64,000 bases of DNA from Isoetes taiwanensis (Eukaryota; Streptophyta; Lycopodiopsida; Isoetales; Isoetaceae): NCBI GenBank assembly GCA_021234155.1, contig JAJEKV010000102.1, positions 2,660,456 through 2,724,455 of the forward strand. Direction: 5' to 3'. A program made the position numbers and the translations under genes. Each line of letters starts with the position of its first letter. Within the stretch, counting starts at the first letter, position 1. Below are positions 35,632 through 46,234 of this stretch, piece by piece. The notes beneath the pieces were generated by a model that saw only the letters and a program-made list of their open reading frames with translations, had not been told where the DNA came from and ran no database searches.

Positions 35632-38358
35632 ATGAATGCTGCCCCTTACGGGTGTGGTGTTATCGTTTTTGCCGATCCAAACCATGTTGTTTCTGACATA
35701 AAGTTAGGGGAAGGCTCGATAGCTGCTATTATCATGAGCATGTTTCCAATGCCTGAAAAGCTCTCTATGCACTGCCAAGCCTGTGCAGAAATGCCCCAAC
35801 TGCATGACCTTGTAAGATGGCCCATAGCCTTCGTGCTTGCTGATAACGTTTTAGTTTCTAGTCTTGTGGTTGCCATAAAGGAGAAGGACGTGGAGAATGA
35901 ACCTTATGCCATTAGACCGGAAATTGGCATCGCAAAAAAGAGACCTTACCGCATGGTCAACCGGAGACCCAGGACACGTCCCGCACAGAGCAAATGTGAA
36001 AGGAAAACTAATGCTGAGGCTATTTTAGACTTCAGATCATCACTGTGCTGCATGAAAAGATGCTGTGCAAATTTTACATCCAAGGAGATAGCCTGCATGA
36101 GAACCTTTTACTGGAACATGAAGTCCTCGGAGCGCACAATCTTTGCATATAACATGCTAGATCTTTGCTCTGAAAATGGTAGTGTGGGCAAGCTGATGTT
36201 GAATAACAAGCAGATGTGCGTGAAAGCATGGCATAAAGCCTATGGCATACCCATTTCCACTTTTTACAAGTGGAAGAAGCTCTTCATGGGTGGCCACAGA
36301 ATTGCTAAGCACGAAAATAGTGGTTCTAAGAAGCCCAGGTCTCATACTTTGGCTGGCAATGCTGTGCTATCTATGTTCATAGATGAAAACGCAGAGACGA
36401 TGCCACACCGCTCATTATGAGCCAGGGTAGCAGACAAAATGTAAAGAGGCTACCTTCAGTATTGACTAAGAAGGATATACACCAGGAAATAGATATTACC
36501 GTTACAGAGATGACAGGCAAGCATATTTCTCCATCGTCCTTTCTGTCTAGATGGAAAGAGAATCACTCAGAGGTGGCAATAGCTAAGAGGATAGCATTTT
36601 CTAAGTGTAACAGTTGTATTGTCATAAAGGAAAAGTTTGTTAAGACCAGAGATCCAAATGAAAGAAGGGAGCTTGCAATGGAGAGGACATCACATATGAC
36701 AGCCCAGATTTCATGTAGGAGCCTTTACTGGTCCTGGAGAGCTCTGTCTCATAGATCTCCTGAGCACGCTTTAACCATTATACATGACAAGATGGATCAG
36801 AATAAGACCATGGTTCCTCGTCTAGAAAAGCTAGCAAAGTCTGTATAGAGGGGTGAACGATTGAAGGTGAGTGTTACAGGTGCTCTCATGCACGGGCATG
36901 GTATAGGTGCCTTGGGCCACTTCTCACTGGACCTCTGGCCTGATGATTCTAATTTTCATGTGGGATCCTTGAATCATACCTTGAAAACACTGGAGAATCA
37001 ATCTGAGGACAATTGGGGCCATTTGAGAGATAAAGATCGTCCTAAAAGCTGCTGGGGTGGAGCAATTTTAAACACAGATGCCCTGAGGACAAAAATGGTA
37101 AATGGCACTAGAAATGATTTTCTGCCTCCTCTCAAGGGCCCTATGGTACCGAAGAAGTTGCCTAGGAGGCTTTACTTGCAGCTAGACAATTGCTCAGGTC
37201 AAAACAAGAACAGATATCTTTTCTCTTACTTGTCATACTTGGTTTAGTTAGGTGTCTTTGATCAAGTGCAGCTGGGATTCATGATGGTTGGACACACCCA
37301 CGATGACATAGATGCCCTCTTTGGAAACTACTCCACTCTAATGAGAAGATCAGATGCATTGACTATTCCAGAGCTTATGCAACTCTTCAGGCAGTGTAGT
37401 TCCAAGTCTCCTTCACCTTACCTTGTGTCTGAGGTTCCTAATTGGAAGGAATTCGTGAAAGGTTTTATCCATGATAAGAAGGACCGTTTATGTGGTCATT
37501 TGGAACCTCTACTCTTCGAGTTCTGCATGAAGGATGGATGGCCACTAATGTTCTACAAGATGAGGCCAGGGCATAGGAAGTGGCTCCCTGAAAAGGGAAT
37601 CAGGATGTGGAAGGAGGATGCCCAGGGTTTACCTACGATTCCGACAGGGTCACCTAAGGTCGTGCAGCTATATGGGAGCTTGAAAGATATAGGTGCATTG
37701 AGATCTTCTATTGCCAAGTACATGATGCATTGGGCAGCTATTTCTAGAGCTGGCGATAACTCATGGTCCAACACATATATGAATGAAGTTATTGACTACT
37801 GGTCCACCTTGTTGCGAGTGCTTGGGGACGTTCAGCCCGGTAGAGCAGTCATTCAGGATTTCTGGCCCAACACCAGGCAAAATGCATTGGAAGAACCCGA
37901 AAACGTGTTGGTGATAAGCACATTGAAGCATCTCACTACGTAGGGCCTTTCTCGGGTAGATCAAAGAACCCAGTTGAAATATTCGACCCCTACCAAGATG
38001 TCAAGAAAGGAATGCTCTTGCTAATCAGCCACATGATAACTGCCCAACGTGGATGGCTTTTGCTGAAGAGGACCCAATACAGGACCCTAATCTCCCTCAT
38101 TATGAAGAGGTTTTTGTCTCTTGGTTGGAGCCTGTTGCCAGAAAGGGCACCTCATATGCAATGCATTATAGGGATTGCTGGAGCAAGAAGTGGAGACCCA
38201 ATCCTAATGACCCACCACGCTACCAACATTTGAAAACAATAGACTACGGTTGGGCGGTAGAGACCAGGCCGTTGTTAATGGTGATCCCCAATAGTGTGGG
38301 GGCTCAGTTGCAAGAATTAGTGGCTAAAGAAGCTAACGACGATGATGAGAACTCTTGA
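35632..38358 (+). pseudogene. DUF7869-like (RNase H-fold) transposase, broken
   Basis: The reading starts near 35632 (PYGCGVIVFADP), with a Cys-rich CC..C motif near 36045 and a helix-turn-helix-like YGIPISTFYKW near 36240. A 1-nt shift occurs at 36417 (ATGA overlap). The next frame runs 36417-37943 with two in-frame TAG codons (36846, 37245). It includes KCNSCIVI, DKMDQNKT, LQLDNCSGQNKN near 37180 and GHTHDDIDALFG near 37290, the D-N-C...G-H-T-x3-D signature of DUF7869 proteins, taken to be DDE/RNase H-like transposases. Another shift near 37905 leads to the C-terminus (WLEPVARKG...W) at 38053-38358. Total about 880 codons. Confidence 0.72.
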
Positions 38359-38430
38359 GGTATGCAATGCTCCTTTACGTAATTACTATATCATATATAA
38401 CATGCAAGGTACAATAGACTAGTTATTATT

Positions 38431-38516
38431 CATTATGCTCTGCATTTTTCATCTTAACACAAGAGTTTTTACACATTACTACATTACGCTCTGCATTTTT
38501 CATCTTAACACAAGAG
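38431..38516. repeat. ~35-bp direct repeat, two copies
   Basis: CATTAYGCTCTGCATTTTTC plus ATCTTAACACAAGAG occurs at 38431 and again at 38482, between the transposase pseudogene and the first small gene. Confidence 0.88.
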
Positions 38517-38547
38517 CTCTTACACTATACATTGCAGAATAGGTGAT

Positions 38548-38790
38548 TCACTCATCATCAACACCTGCTGAGGTGATCCCATTTATCTCATAGCTATTGC
38601 GCTCAGGAAGCCAAATAAGGTGGATCATAACACGAATCAACCCGGGGCAACGAATCTCAGCACCATTAGCTTTGGATTGCAGGTAGGGATCAAGAAGAAT
38701 ACCCCTTACTTGGCAACCGCCAAGATCATTGTATCTCATTGAGCACTTGATCGCCTCGATGTGATGAACAGAAGAAGGCGAATAATCCAT
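38548..38790 (-). CDS. Small conserved protein, tandem copy 1 (80 aa)
   Basis: ATG at 38790, stop at 38548. The pattern IKCSMRYNDLGGC...LDPYLQSKANG..C..L.RVMIHLIWLP....YEIN is shared with the neighbour at 39206-39439 (about 50% identical). No signal peptide or membrane helix. Function unknown; I recognise no family. A TATA box lies 37-43 nt upstream of the ATG and the 170 bp upstream are also conserved between copies, so both are probably transcribed from their own promoters. The ending VDDE differs from copy 2 because of a 1-nt indel. Confidence 0.72.
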   Translation of the reverse strand: MDYSPSSVHHIEAIKCSMRYNDLGGCQVRGILLDPYLQSKANGAEIRCPGLIRVMIHLIWLPERNSYEINGITSAGVDDE

Positions 38791-38826
38791 GGGAGATGAA
38801 TGACCTCTACCCCCGAATGGAGTTGC

Positions 38827-38833
38827 TTTTATA
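38827..38833 (-). promoter_or_regulatory. TATA box for small gene copy 1
   Basis: CTATAAAAGC on the minus strand, conserved with the second copy along with the stretch up to the ATG. Confidence 0.65.
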
Positions 38834-39205
38834 GTGAAGATAAATTATTGATGTGAATTATTTGGGGTAGACTGTATCGCCATTATTGAGGGCGTACAAG
38901 AGTCATGTACACATACAAGTATAATGCATATTTTGTATGGATATGTGTGTCATGTGAAAACATGCTTTGTATCTTGGATTTTATTAAGGTAAAAGTATTT
39001 GTGCTTGAGTAATTTAGGTGTGATTGAAATTAGGGACTCATTGCAGAAAAAGTGGAGGTCGAAGAGCACACCGTTACAAATTACTCAGGTTCGATACATC
39101 AAATAATATTCATTATGCTTATACATCCTTATATACTTCAGAAGTGCTCATATATCATTATTATATCCTTAACAGGTACACAAGTCATCACTGATTCACT
39201 CATCA

Positions 39206-39439
39206 TCAACACCTGCTGAGGTGAATGGCATTCAGCTCATAGATCTCCTGATCAGGAAGCCAATAAAGGTGGATCACAACACGAGTGAGCTTCCTGCAAC
39301 CACTCGCAGGACCATCTGCTTTGGACTGCAGCCATGGATCAAGTTTGACACCATTTCTCACGCATTCACACAGATCATTGTAGCTCATGTAGCACTTGAT
39401 GGATCGGATGTGCTCCGGACGATGAGGCAAGGAAGCCAT
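39206..39439 (-). CDS. Small conserved protein, tandem copy 2 (77 aa)
   Basis: ATG at 39439. It shares IKC.M.YNDL..C, LDPWLQSKADG, C..LTRVVIHLYWLP and YELN with copy 1. At the 3' end one extra T changes the reading from ITSAGVDDE to IHLSRC, although the nucleotides encoding the other ending are still present downstream. Conserved cysteines (two per protein) could bind metal or form a disulfide, but this is inference. Confidence 0.72.
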   Translation of the reverse strand: MASLPHRPEHIRSIKCYMSYNDLCECVRNGVKLDPWLQSKADGPASGCRKLTRVVIHLYWLPDQEIYELNAIHLSRC

Positions 39440-39475
39440 GGGAGATGAATGCCCTCTACCCCCGAATGGAGCTGC

Positions 39476-39482
39476 TTTTATA
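39476..39482 (-). promoter_or_regulatory. TATA box for small gene copy 2
   Basis: CTATAAAAGC, same position relative to the ATG as in copy 1. Confidence 0.65.
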
Positions 39483-39639
39483 GTGAAGTAAAATTATTGA
39501 TGTGAATTATTGGTGTAGATTGTAGTGCCATTATTGAGCTTGTACAAGTATCACGTACACGTACAAGTATAACGCATAATTTGTATGGATATGTGTATCA
39601 TGTGACCTCATCTATCTTGGGCTCGAGAAGTAGGTGAAA

Positions 39640-41252
39640 GTATTGGTGCTTGAGCAAATTAGATGGGCTTAAAATTCTCAAAATTGCGTTATTCTCTCCA
39701 ATTAATGAAATCATGCTTATATCTTTGGGCAAAGGACTAAACCTCTCCTCCCCCCAAAAAAAAAAAAAACAACCACCACCACCACTAAAAGAACACTTTC
39801 GATTTTACGTCCAAAAGGAATTACGGTCTTTAGTGGAGGAAAATTTTGGGCACAGGTTGCACCATCTTGACAACTGCGAGGTCCTGGATTCTTATAAGCT
39901 GTAGCCATTTTCTCACATTGCTAAAGGGCCTCAGGAGTAACCCATAGCAGGGGTGGCATCAATAAAAAAAACCAGAGGTGATCACTTTCTTCAAAAACTT
40001 GGTGTGCAAAAGCAGGTAAATGGGCGTCGCATTCCATAAGAAAGAGAATTTCAAGACCAAAGGCACTACAGTTGGCATTTGGATTGTAGTTATCAATGGC
40101 ACGTTCATGTGCCCGTGAACTTGATAGTAGTGCGAAGGGCAACATAGAAACCTGCCTGCCGGTGAACAAATGGATTCGGAGAAGTGGCCATTCGGTCAAG
40201 AAACTGAGCTAGACCCCAAGCTACCTGTGTAGATGTTTTTCAAGCCCGTTCATTTGGAATATAAATTCAGTTTTAGCTATTGTCAAGTGTTTGACATTCT
40301 TGTCAAGCATGTTGGCGTACAAAACGAGGATCCTAGCGGAGGTCCATACTGACGTGGGTAGTGGACCAATCAGCGTGAACTGGCATAGCTTTGGTCCTGA
40401 AATGGGATCTCCAATCCATAGTCAGGAACTGACAGCAAGGAGGTGCGCCAAGAGAAGCATATGTGCTATCTTGATCTATAGCAGGATTTGCCAAAGACGC
40501 CAGAGATGCTACTTGGAATTCCTCAATCGTAGGAGTATTCCCTTACTTACAAAGGTTCTTCCATTCAGAAATTAGCATCAATCCTTATAAAGGAGAAGGT
40601 TTTCAATATGGTTTTCAACATGGGGTACAACATGGTTTTCAAGATAAAAGTGCAGAATATTGAAAATACCAACATAATGTACGTAGAGCTGAGCATAGCC
40701 AAGATCATCAGGGTCATGCAAGTACTGTTGGACTGCATCCAATGCTTCCTTGGCCAGACGGGAAGAAGTCAAGCAAGCTTTCGCATAAACTCATTTTGGA
40801 GAGCACGTGCCCAATATGCGTCAAATAAAAATTTGTTGTCTTTGGTAAGAAGAAATTGACTTTCGAAAAATCCCCAGGGTATGGGATCTTCAATGAAAGC
40901 CTTGGTGGAATACGCCAAGAAGAAATGATGCATGACAAATGCCATAGATTGTACAGTGTAGAGGAAAAGAATTCAAGATCTTCAAATAGAAACAATTTGA
41001 AATTGAATAAGATACAGAGACGATCTTTATCAGCAATAGAATGTCAGTCCAAATATGCAAAACATCTGTGATTATAAAAAATGCATCGACAGAACCATTG
41101 AAGGCTAACCGATTGATAAGAAATGTATAGAACCTAAATTTGATACAGATCAGATAGCCTGTGGGTTGAGAAAAATCGGTAGCAACCTGAATGGCCAAAG
41201 CGCAGTATCATTCTATGAATTTAAGTGCTCATCAACAGACTATACAGATTGA
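39640..41252. other. Mosaic with short minus-strand coding relics
   Basis: Minus-strand frames at 39921-40199 (LEILFLMECDAHLPAFAHQVF) and 40578-40772 (LAKEALDAVQQYLHDPDDLGYAQ) look like decayed protein, probably parts of one former gene with the ORF at 41253-41570. No domain recognised. A-run and C-runs at 39750-39785. Confidence 0.4.
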
Positions 41253-41570
41253 TCAAATTTGAGTCCCTAAATCCTGTATAGTGTTATCTTGTTCTGCAAC
41301 CTTGCGATGAAGCTTGTTGAATTGATGTATCGCAGGGGGAGGCTCAAAGGAAACGATCTGAAACTTGAGGCTAACTAGTTCTGCATCAAGAACAATTTTT
41401 TGGGCAATGGCTTCTTGAAGTTGATCTTTGAGTGCGTTAGTGCGAGCACGGGCAGTAATCAGCGTGTTATCCAGATGGGCAATGCATATTTGACATGTCA
41501 CGGTAGCATAGTCTTGAGAACGGAATAGCTCATTGGACTTTAGCATCGACGATGCAGATTGGGGAGGCAA
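41253..41570 (-). pseudogene. Coiled-coil ORF fragment, unknown (possibly gag-like)
   Basis: 105 codons from ATG at 41570, with helical heptad-like content (ALKDQLQEAIAQKIVLDAEL, KLHRKVAEQDNTIQDL). It abuts a Copia fragment of opposite orientation. It could be part of a retroelement gag or a host gene; function not assignable. Confidence 0.35.
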
Positions 41571-41584
41571 TGTTGATCTTAGAA

Positions 41585-41935
41585 AATCAACAACTGGTTT
41601 CTATTTTAATCTTAGTGGCCACGTCATCAGTTGGAGCATCAAGCAATAATCATGTGTAGCTTTGGGTTTCCTCAACATCCATCCATCAAGATCTTCAATG
41701 ACAATTTAGTGTGTGCAGCACTTGCTCGAACCCTTTTACTTCATCCTCAGACCAAGCACATCGAGATTCACTATCACTTCACCAAGGAGAAAGTTCTTAC
41801 ATGCCTCATTCAACTCCACTATACACTGGCATCCACTATGGTTGAAGATGTCCTTACAAAAGCATTAGGCCGAGAAAAGCATGAAAATTTTATCACTGCT
41901 ATGGGCCTGATATCGTCAATCTGTTTCAGCTGAGA
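41585..41935 (+). pseudogene. Copia RNase H C-terminal fragment
   Basis: The stretch begins with an ISWSIKQ-like motif. After a gap it continues IKIFNDNLVCAALAR, TKHIEIHYHF..EKV and VEDVLTKALGREKHENF, the usual end of Ty1/Copia RNase H. A purine tract GAGAAGAAGGGG follows directly at 41932-41943, as before a 3' LTR. Only about 110 codons remain. Confidence 0.8.
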
Positions 41936-41939
41936 AGAA

Positions 41940-42037
41940 GGGGATAAACACCCCTGCGAGCCCCTTACAGCACATAAACGGGGCGAGCCCGAGGGGCGCG
42001 AGCCCGTTTATCTCAGGGGCGCTGGCTGTTTATCCCC
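41940..42037. repeat. Nested GC-rich inverted repeats
   Basis: The outer stem GGGGATAAACA (41940) pairs with TGTTTATCCCC (42027). The inner stem ATAAACGGG (41974) pairs with CCCGTTTAT (42003). GCGAGCCC is repeated in between. It begins at the Copia PPT, so it may be LTR sequence or a foldback insertion. Confidence 0.8.
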
Positions 42038-42387
42038 TTTAACCGGCAGGCAAGATTCCTCACCCATTCCTGCACCCACATCTCGATTATCATCTCCATA
42101 GCATGATTATCAGCTCCCACAGCTAGATTATCATAGGTTCGGCACCTTCCAGAGCTAAGTTATCAGCTCGGAGGTCAAATCCAATCTTTGAAAAGCTGCA
42201 AACAAAGATTGATGTTTGCAAGTTTCCGGCGTTCTAAGAGCGCCTCTTCATCATTTGTTATGGCCTATCCGCGGGGCTGCAATCAACGATGGGCAACAGT
42301 TGGATCCGAAAGCCTGCCGGTTAAAGAGAGAGAACCAAACCAGACAAGTAGCCTCAACATCCTTTGTGTACAAAGTTTCTGTAAACT

Positions 42388-42390
<3 letters not shown>

Positions 42391-42419
<29 letters not shown>
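42391..42419 (-). repeat. Poly(T), possible tail of a minus-strand retroposon
   Basis: 29 T residues. If it is a poly(A) tail read on the minus strand, the element would extend to the right, but I cannot identify one. Confidence 0.6.
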
Positions 42420-42887
42420 CTTTAGAAACATGTTGATCGGTCATATGGGTCACCATTACATACCTCTAGGAACATATCCCCTAAAGCATAATTAAATAGA
42501 ACCTCTAATGGTAAGGAGTTACATATTATGGTTGTTGGACTTAAAAAATATGTGAAATAAGGTTACTTTAACGATATCTTTGGGTTAAGTTACACTATAC
42601 CGGAGTTTCTATTTTCTACCCTAAAGGCATTAGTGAAGCATAATAGTTCATGCCGGATTTTGCATCCAAGGACCGGATGACCAAATTAATACCATTAAGA
42701 GGCGTCCGCATTCCAATGATCTTAGGTATGTGTACCGGCGGGGTTTTACATTACCACATGCATTAGTTTTTACCATTCATAGATTCTCTGGCAATAAGAT
42801 TGCCTCGAGTCTATGTAATTTATGAAGAGTCGATGATTTCTTAGACCTTGACATTTGCTTTTCATATAACCCTAAGTAGCTACACAA

Positions 42888-43258
42888 ATGGATTCAGATT
42901 CGGACCACGATAACTTTATCTCCTCCTCCATCTTGGCCTTTAATATAGAATGCATTGAAAAGGAGATCCAAAGTGGTGCAAAGATAGTCTGGATTGCAGC
43001 TTTCGCAGTAACCTGATGGCTAAGGATAATGATGCACATGGAAAAAAACGTAGTAAGGATGAATCGGTTGAAGCTATTAGCAAGAAAAAATCCTCTGGAG
43101 ATACCATTCATAATAAGATCCAGCATGGTTCTGGACCTGGGGCTAATATTATATCCGTTCGAAAACACAAGAAAATGAGGGCTTTGTATCCAACAAGACA
43201 ACGATCGGGTATATTTCATAATAATTGCTTAAGTTTTTGTATATGGTTCACCTCGTAA
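42888..43258 (+). CDS. Two overlapping short ORFs, unknown
   Basis: ATG at 42888 gives MDSDSDHDNFISSS... (42 codons) and stops in TGATG, where a second ATG (43016) starts an 80-codon lysine-rich frame (GKKRSKDES, KKKSSG). The acidic MDSDSD start recalls PIF/Harbinger-type proteins, but nothing else supports this. Probably a relic. Confidence 0.25.
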
Positions 43259-44730
43259 TAAATGGCACTGGAACACCTGTTTCTTCATATAAACGAGTGA
43301 TCTGCTGTGTTCGAAAAAGGCTTTGCCCATAAACATACACTTATTTGGTCTGTATTTTGCATTTGATGTTTTTTATCTACACTAGATCTGGGGGTTAAAG
43401 CCCTTAGCTATATTTAGAGTATGTACTTCTCCTTCTATTTTAAGCTAGGACTAATGATTGGTAATGGGCTACAAGGGGGTGAAATGTGATAAACCGAGAG
43501 TAATCACATGTACCTTTTGGCCCCTTCAATCATTACCGGTTTCTGCTAATGTTTTGATGGTTGGTGCAGTACAATTACTCTCCTTCCCTTGTCGCTCTAT
43601 TGCTTAGTTGGTGTTTGGTTGGGTAGAAGGAATTCAATGTCTGAGTTCTTTGGATTTTGCCAAAGGGATGAGCAGATAATATGTTGTGACACAAAAGAGG
43701 GAGCATACATCTTGCTTTACTATCATTTCTATAAGTAGCTTCGTTTTTTCTACAATATACTTAATATGAAGTCCTAAACAGTTTTAATCTTGAGAATGTC
43801 GGCCCGCTTTTCATGAAAACCGGGCATATTTTGTTTCCACGAAGTTACGCACTAAATTTTGCATAAGCTCATCCATTATTACAGTCATATAACAAACTTT
43901 ATACAGAGGATACATCTAATGACAGCTCTGTTTTGACTCTTTCCATCATATCAATGAATAGAAATGGGCTGATATTTCAGGGTTTTATGGTATGTCAATG
44001 AGCATGTACTCTTGCAGGATTAATTTTACATTGTTTATGATATTCTGAATAAAGGCTAGTTCCACATAAGATAGTATGAATAATCATTATAGGTCTGCAT
44101 TCTAACTTCATTGGCCAATCTAAATCTCACCCCTTCTCTACGTAAACATAGATGTTAAGTTTTTCATGCTAAATACAATGAGAAAATTCTTCACTTAACA
44201 TCTTAAAGTTCAGATTATTAATGCTACAGGTATGTATTATTAACATTATGCATAAGCATGAAAGTCATAGAATGCTAAGATCTAATTAAAAATACTGGAT
44301 TACAAATACATGCTGGGTCCACATAAGACATACATATCTGGAGTTTTCAGGCCAAAAGTATATGTATATTTTATAATTCTTATGACTACTGGTTGCACAA
44401 ATTGGCTTTCCTTCTACAATGGCTTTAATGAATTAATACCACTACTTATTTGGTAATTAAATATACATTTGGAGTTTACAAGAGTGTCTTGTGGCTTGTA
44501 TATAATATGAAAGATATTATATGGTTTGGTTAAAGAATTTGTGTAAGAAACTAAGGAAGTAGAGTACCATCAAAGATTGCCTAGGCTTTGTATGGGTTGA
44601 TCATGCTGAATAAGGATTGACTTATTCAGACGTTAATTCTAGCTAGGCTTTTGTCTAAGGCTAGGATTTGCCAGGTTTTTTTTTTTTAGTTTTGAACTGT
44701 CATTCCTGCAAACATGTGGCTGAGGAGGTG
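43259..44730. other. AT-rich, no gene seen
   Basis: No frame, repeat or RNA gene I can support. Confidence 0.6.
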
Positions 44731-44897
44731 TGTTGGAAGTATGTGAAAAAAAACCAAAGTTATTGCGGGTACAACACCATTGCAGTAGGTGCACAGTTAG
44801 GGCAATTACTACATGCCTCTATATATAGAGGATAGATTCTGTAACACACATATTGAAAAATAAAAGTTCTATTGTCTCCGTTTTAAACGGTTTCATA
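44731..44897 (+). repeat. Possible short Copia/TRIM-like solo LTR
   Basis: It starts TGTTGGAAGTATGTG, typical of plant Copia LTRs, has a CTCTATATATAGAGG core promoter near 44815 and an AATAAA signal near 44860, and could end ATACA. No target duplication found and no PBS follows. Confidence 0.4.
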
Positions 44898-45354
44898 CAC
44901 TTTCTGCTAAATTGATTAATTTTTTGTGATACTGAATTAAATTTTTCTACGGGCATCTTTTGTTTCTCCAATTAAACCCCTGCTAGTTTCCACCATCAAT
45001 TTTAGGCTCCACAAGCTACACTCCGGCACCATCTTTATTGGCAGGTTGTCTGCAAGAAGCAAATCCAACCGAGACCAAGTGTGCATAATGGCACCAAAAA
45101 AGGCAGATGACAATAAGAATGGAGAATAGATGGACGGAGGGGCATTCAAATCTACAAGGCATTTCGATTTTCCAAGTATCAATTTAAGTATTATATTGTA
45201 ATTAGATATTATTTGCGTCAATGTTTTCTTGGCTGGAGCAGCGCCTGCTCCTCATCTATTCAAAGGAGGAGCCGCCCTGTTGAGTGCCGCCGACCTGTTC
45301 TGGATCCAATTTCGACGCGATGGTTGATATAAGAATTTGAGACAAAAACTTTTG

Positions 45355-45430
45355 ATTGCAGTACATGGCATTTTGGTAAGTTTATTTACTTTTGTAATGG
45401 AGACTTTGGGTTCGAAACCTACAAAGGTAA
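45355..45430 (+). repeat. tRNA-like module (SINE-head-like)
   Basis: ATGGCATTTTGGTAAGT (A-box-like) and GGGTTCGAAACC (B-box-like) at tRNA-like spacing. Weak overall fold. Confidence 0.35.
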
Positions 45431-45586
45431 GTTTCTCAAATTCATGAAAAATAATCATACAACTTTTCAGTTTCATAATGTCATTTGCCCAGCTTTTCCT
45501 TTCATATGTAAGGGTTCTTTCCAAATTGGCGGGCAGTTTTCTAGGAGCCTATATCATATAGGGGCTCTCATGATCACTATGGGCAT

Positions 45587-45611
45587 ATTAAGAACAAGGT
45601 TCTCAATTTTG
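45587..45611. repeat. 25-bp direct repeat, left copy
   Basis: Begins ATTAAGAACAAGG and ends CAATTTTG. Identical to 50326-50350, so the two copies flank the whole Copia-1 plus tandem-repeat block. The block starts immediately after it, inside the Copia RT. Confidence 0.92.
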
Positions 45612-46205
45612 GTGCAAATGCTAGTAACACCCTAACACTTGTCAATTTGACTATTGGAGAAAATGTCTCCTCATAGTCCATTCCTTTTCTTTGGGTGTAC
45701 CCTTGAGCCACTAACCTGACCCTGAATTTCTTCTCACCATTAATTCCAGATTTTATTTTATATAGCCATTTGCTGCCTATGACATTCTTCCCTTTTGGTT
45801 TTCTGACTACTTCATACGTTCGTGTTCTATCAAAGGCCAACAACTCTTCTTCCATTGCACTTTTCCAGCAGTCTGACTGTTCTGAGCTCATGGCTTCTTC
45901 AAAGGACTGTGGAATTCCAGGTTCAATGATTGCCAAGATTTGGTGAATGTCAAGATCCTCATCATGATCATGTAATCGTTTACTTCTTCCCCCTTCTACT
46001 CTGCCATACAAGTCAGGGTTTACGTCAATGTTCTCCTTCAGTTTGTCCACCTCTGATCTTCTTTTTTTTTCTGTCTTTTGGTTCACTATTAGCCATCGAA
46101 CTATTGTTGGTGTCAGGGTTTTCATTATGATCATTTAGTACTTATCTTCCCCTTCAAAGCATGTGTCTTGGTCTGCTCCACCTTCTGTAGTATATGCATC
46201 AGCAT

Positions 46206-46234
46206 GTCTATTCTATTCTATTCTATTCTATTCA
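46206..46234. repeat. (TTCTA)n pentanucleotide repeat
   Basis: Five units of CTATT inside the Copia-1 pol pseudogene. Confidence 0.9.
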
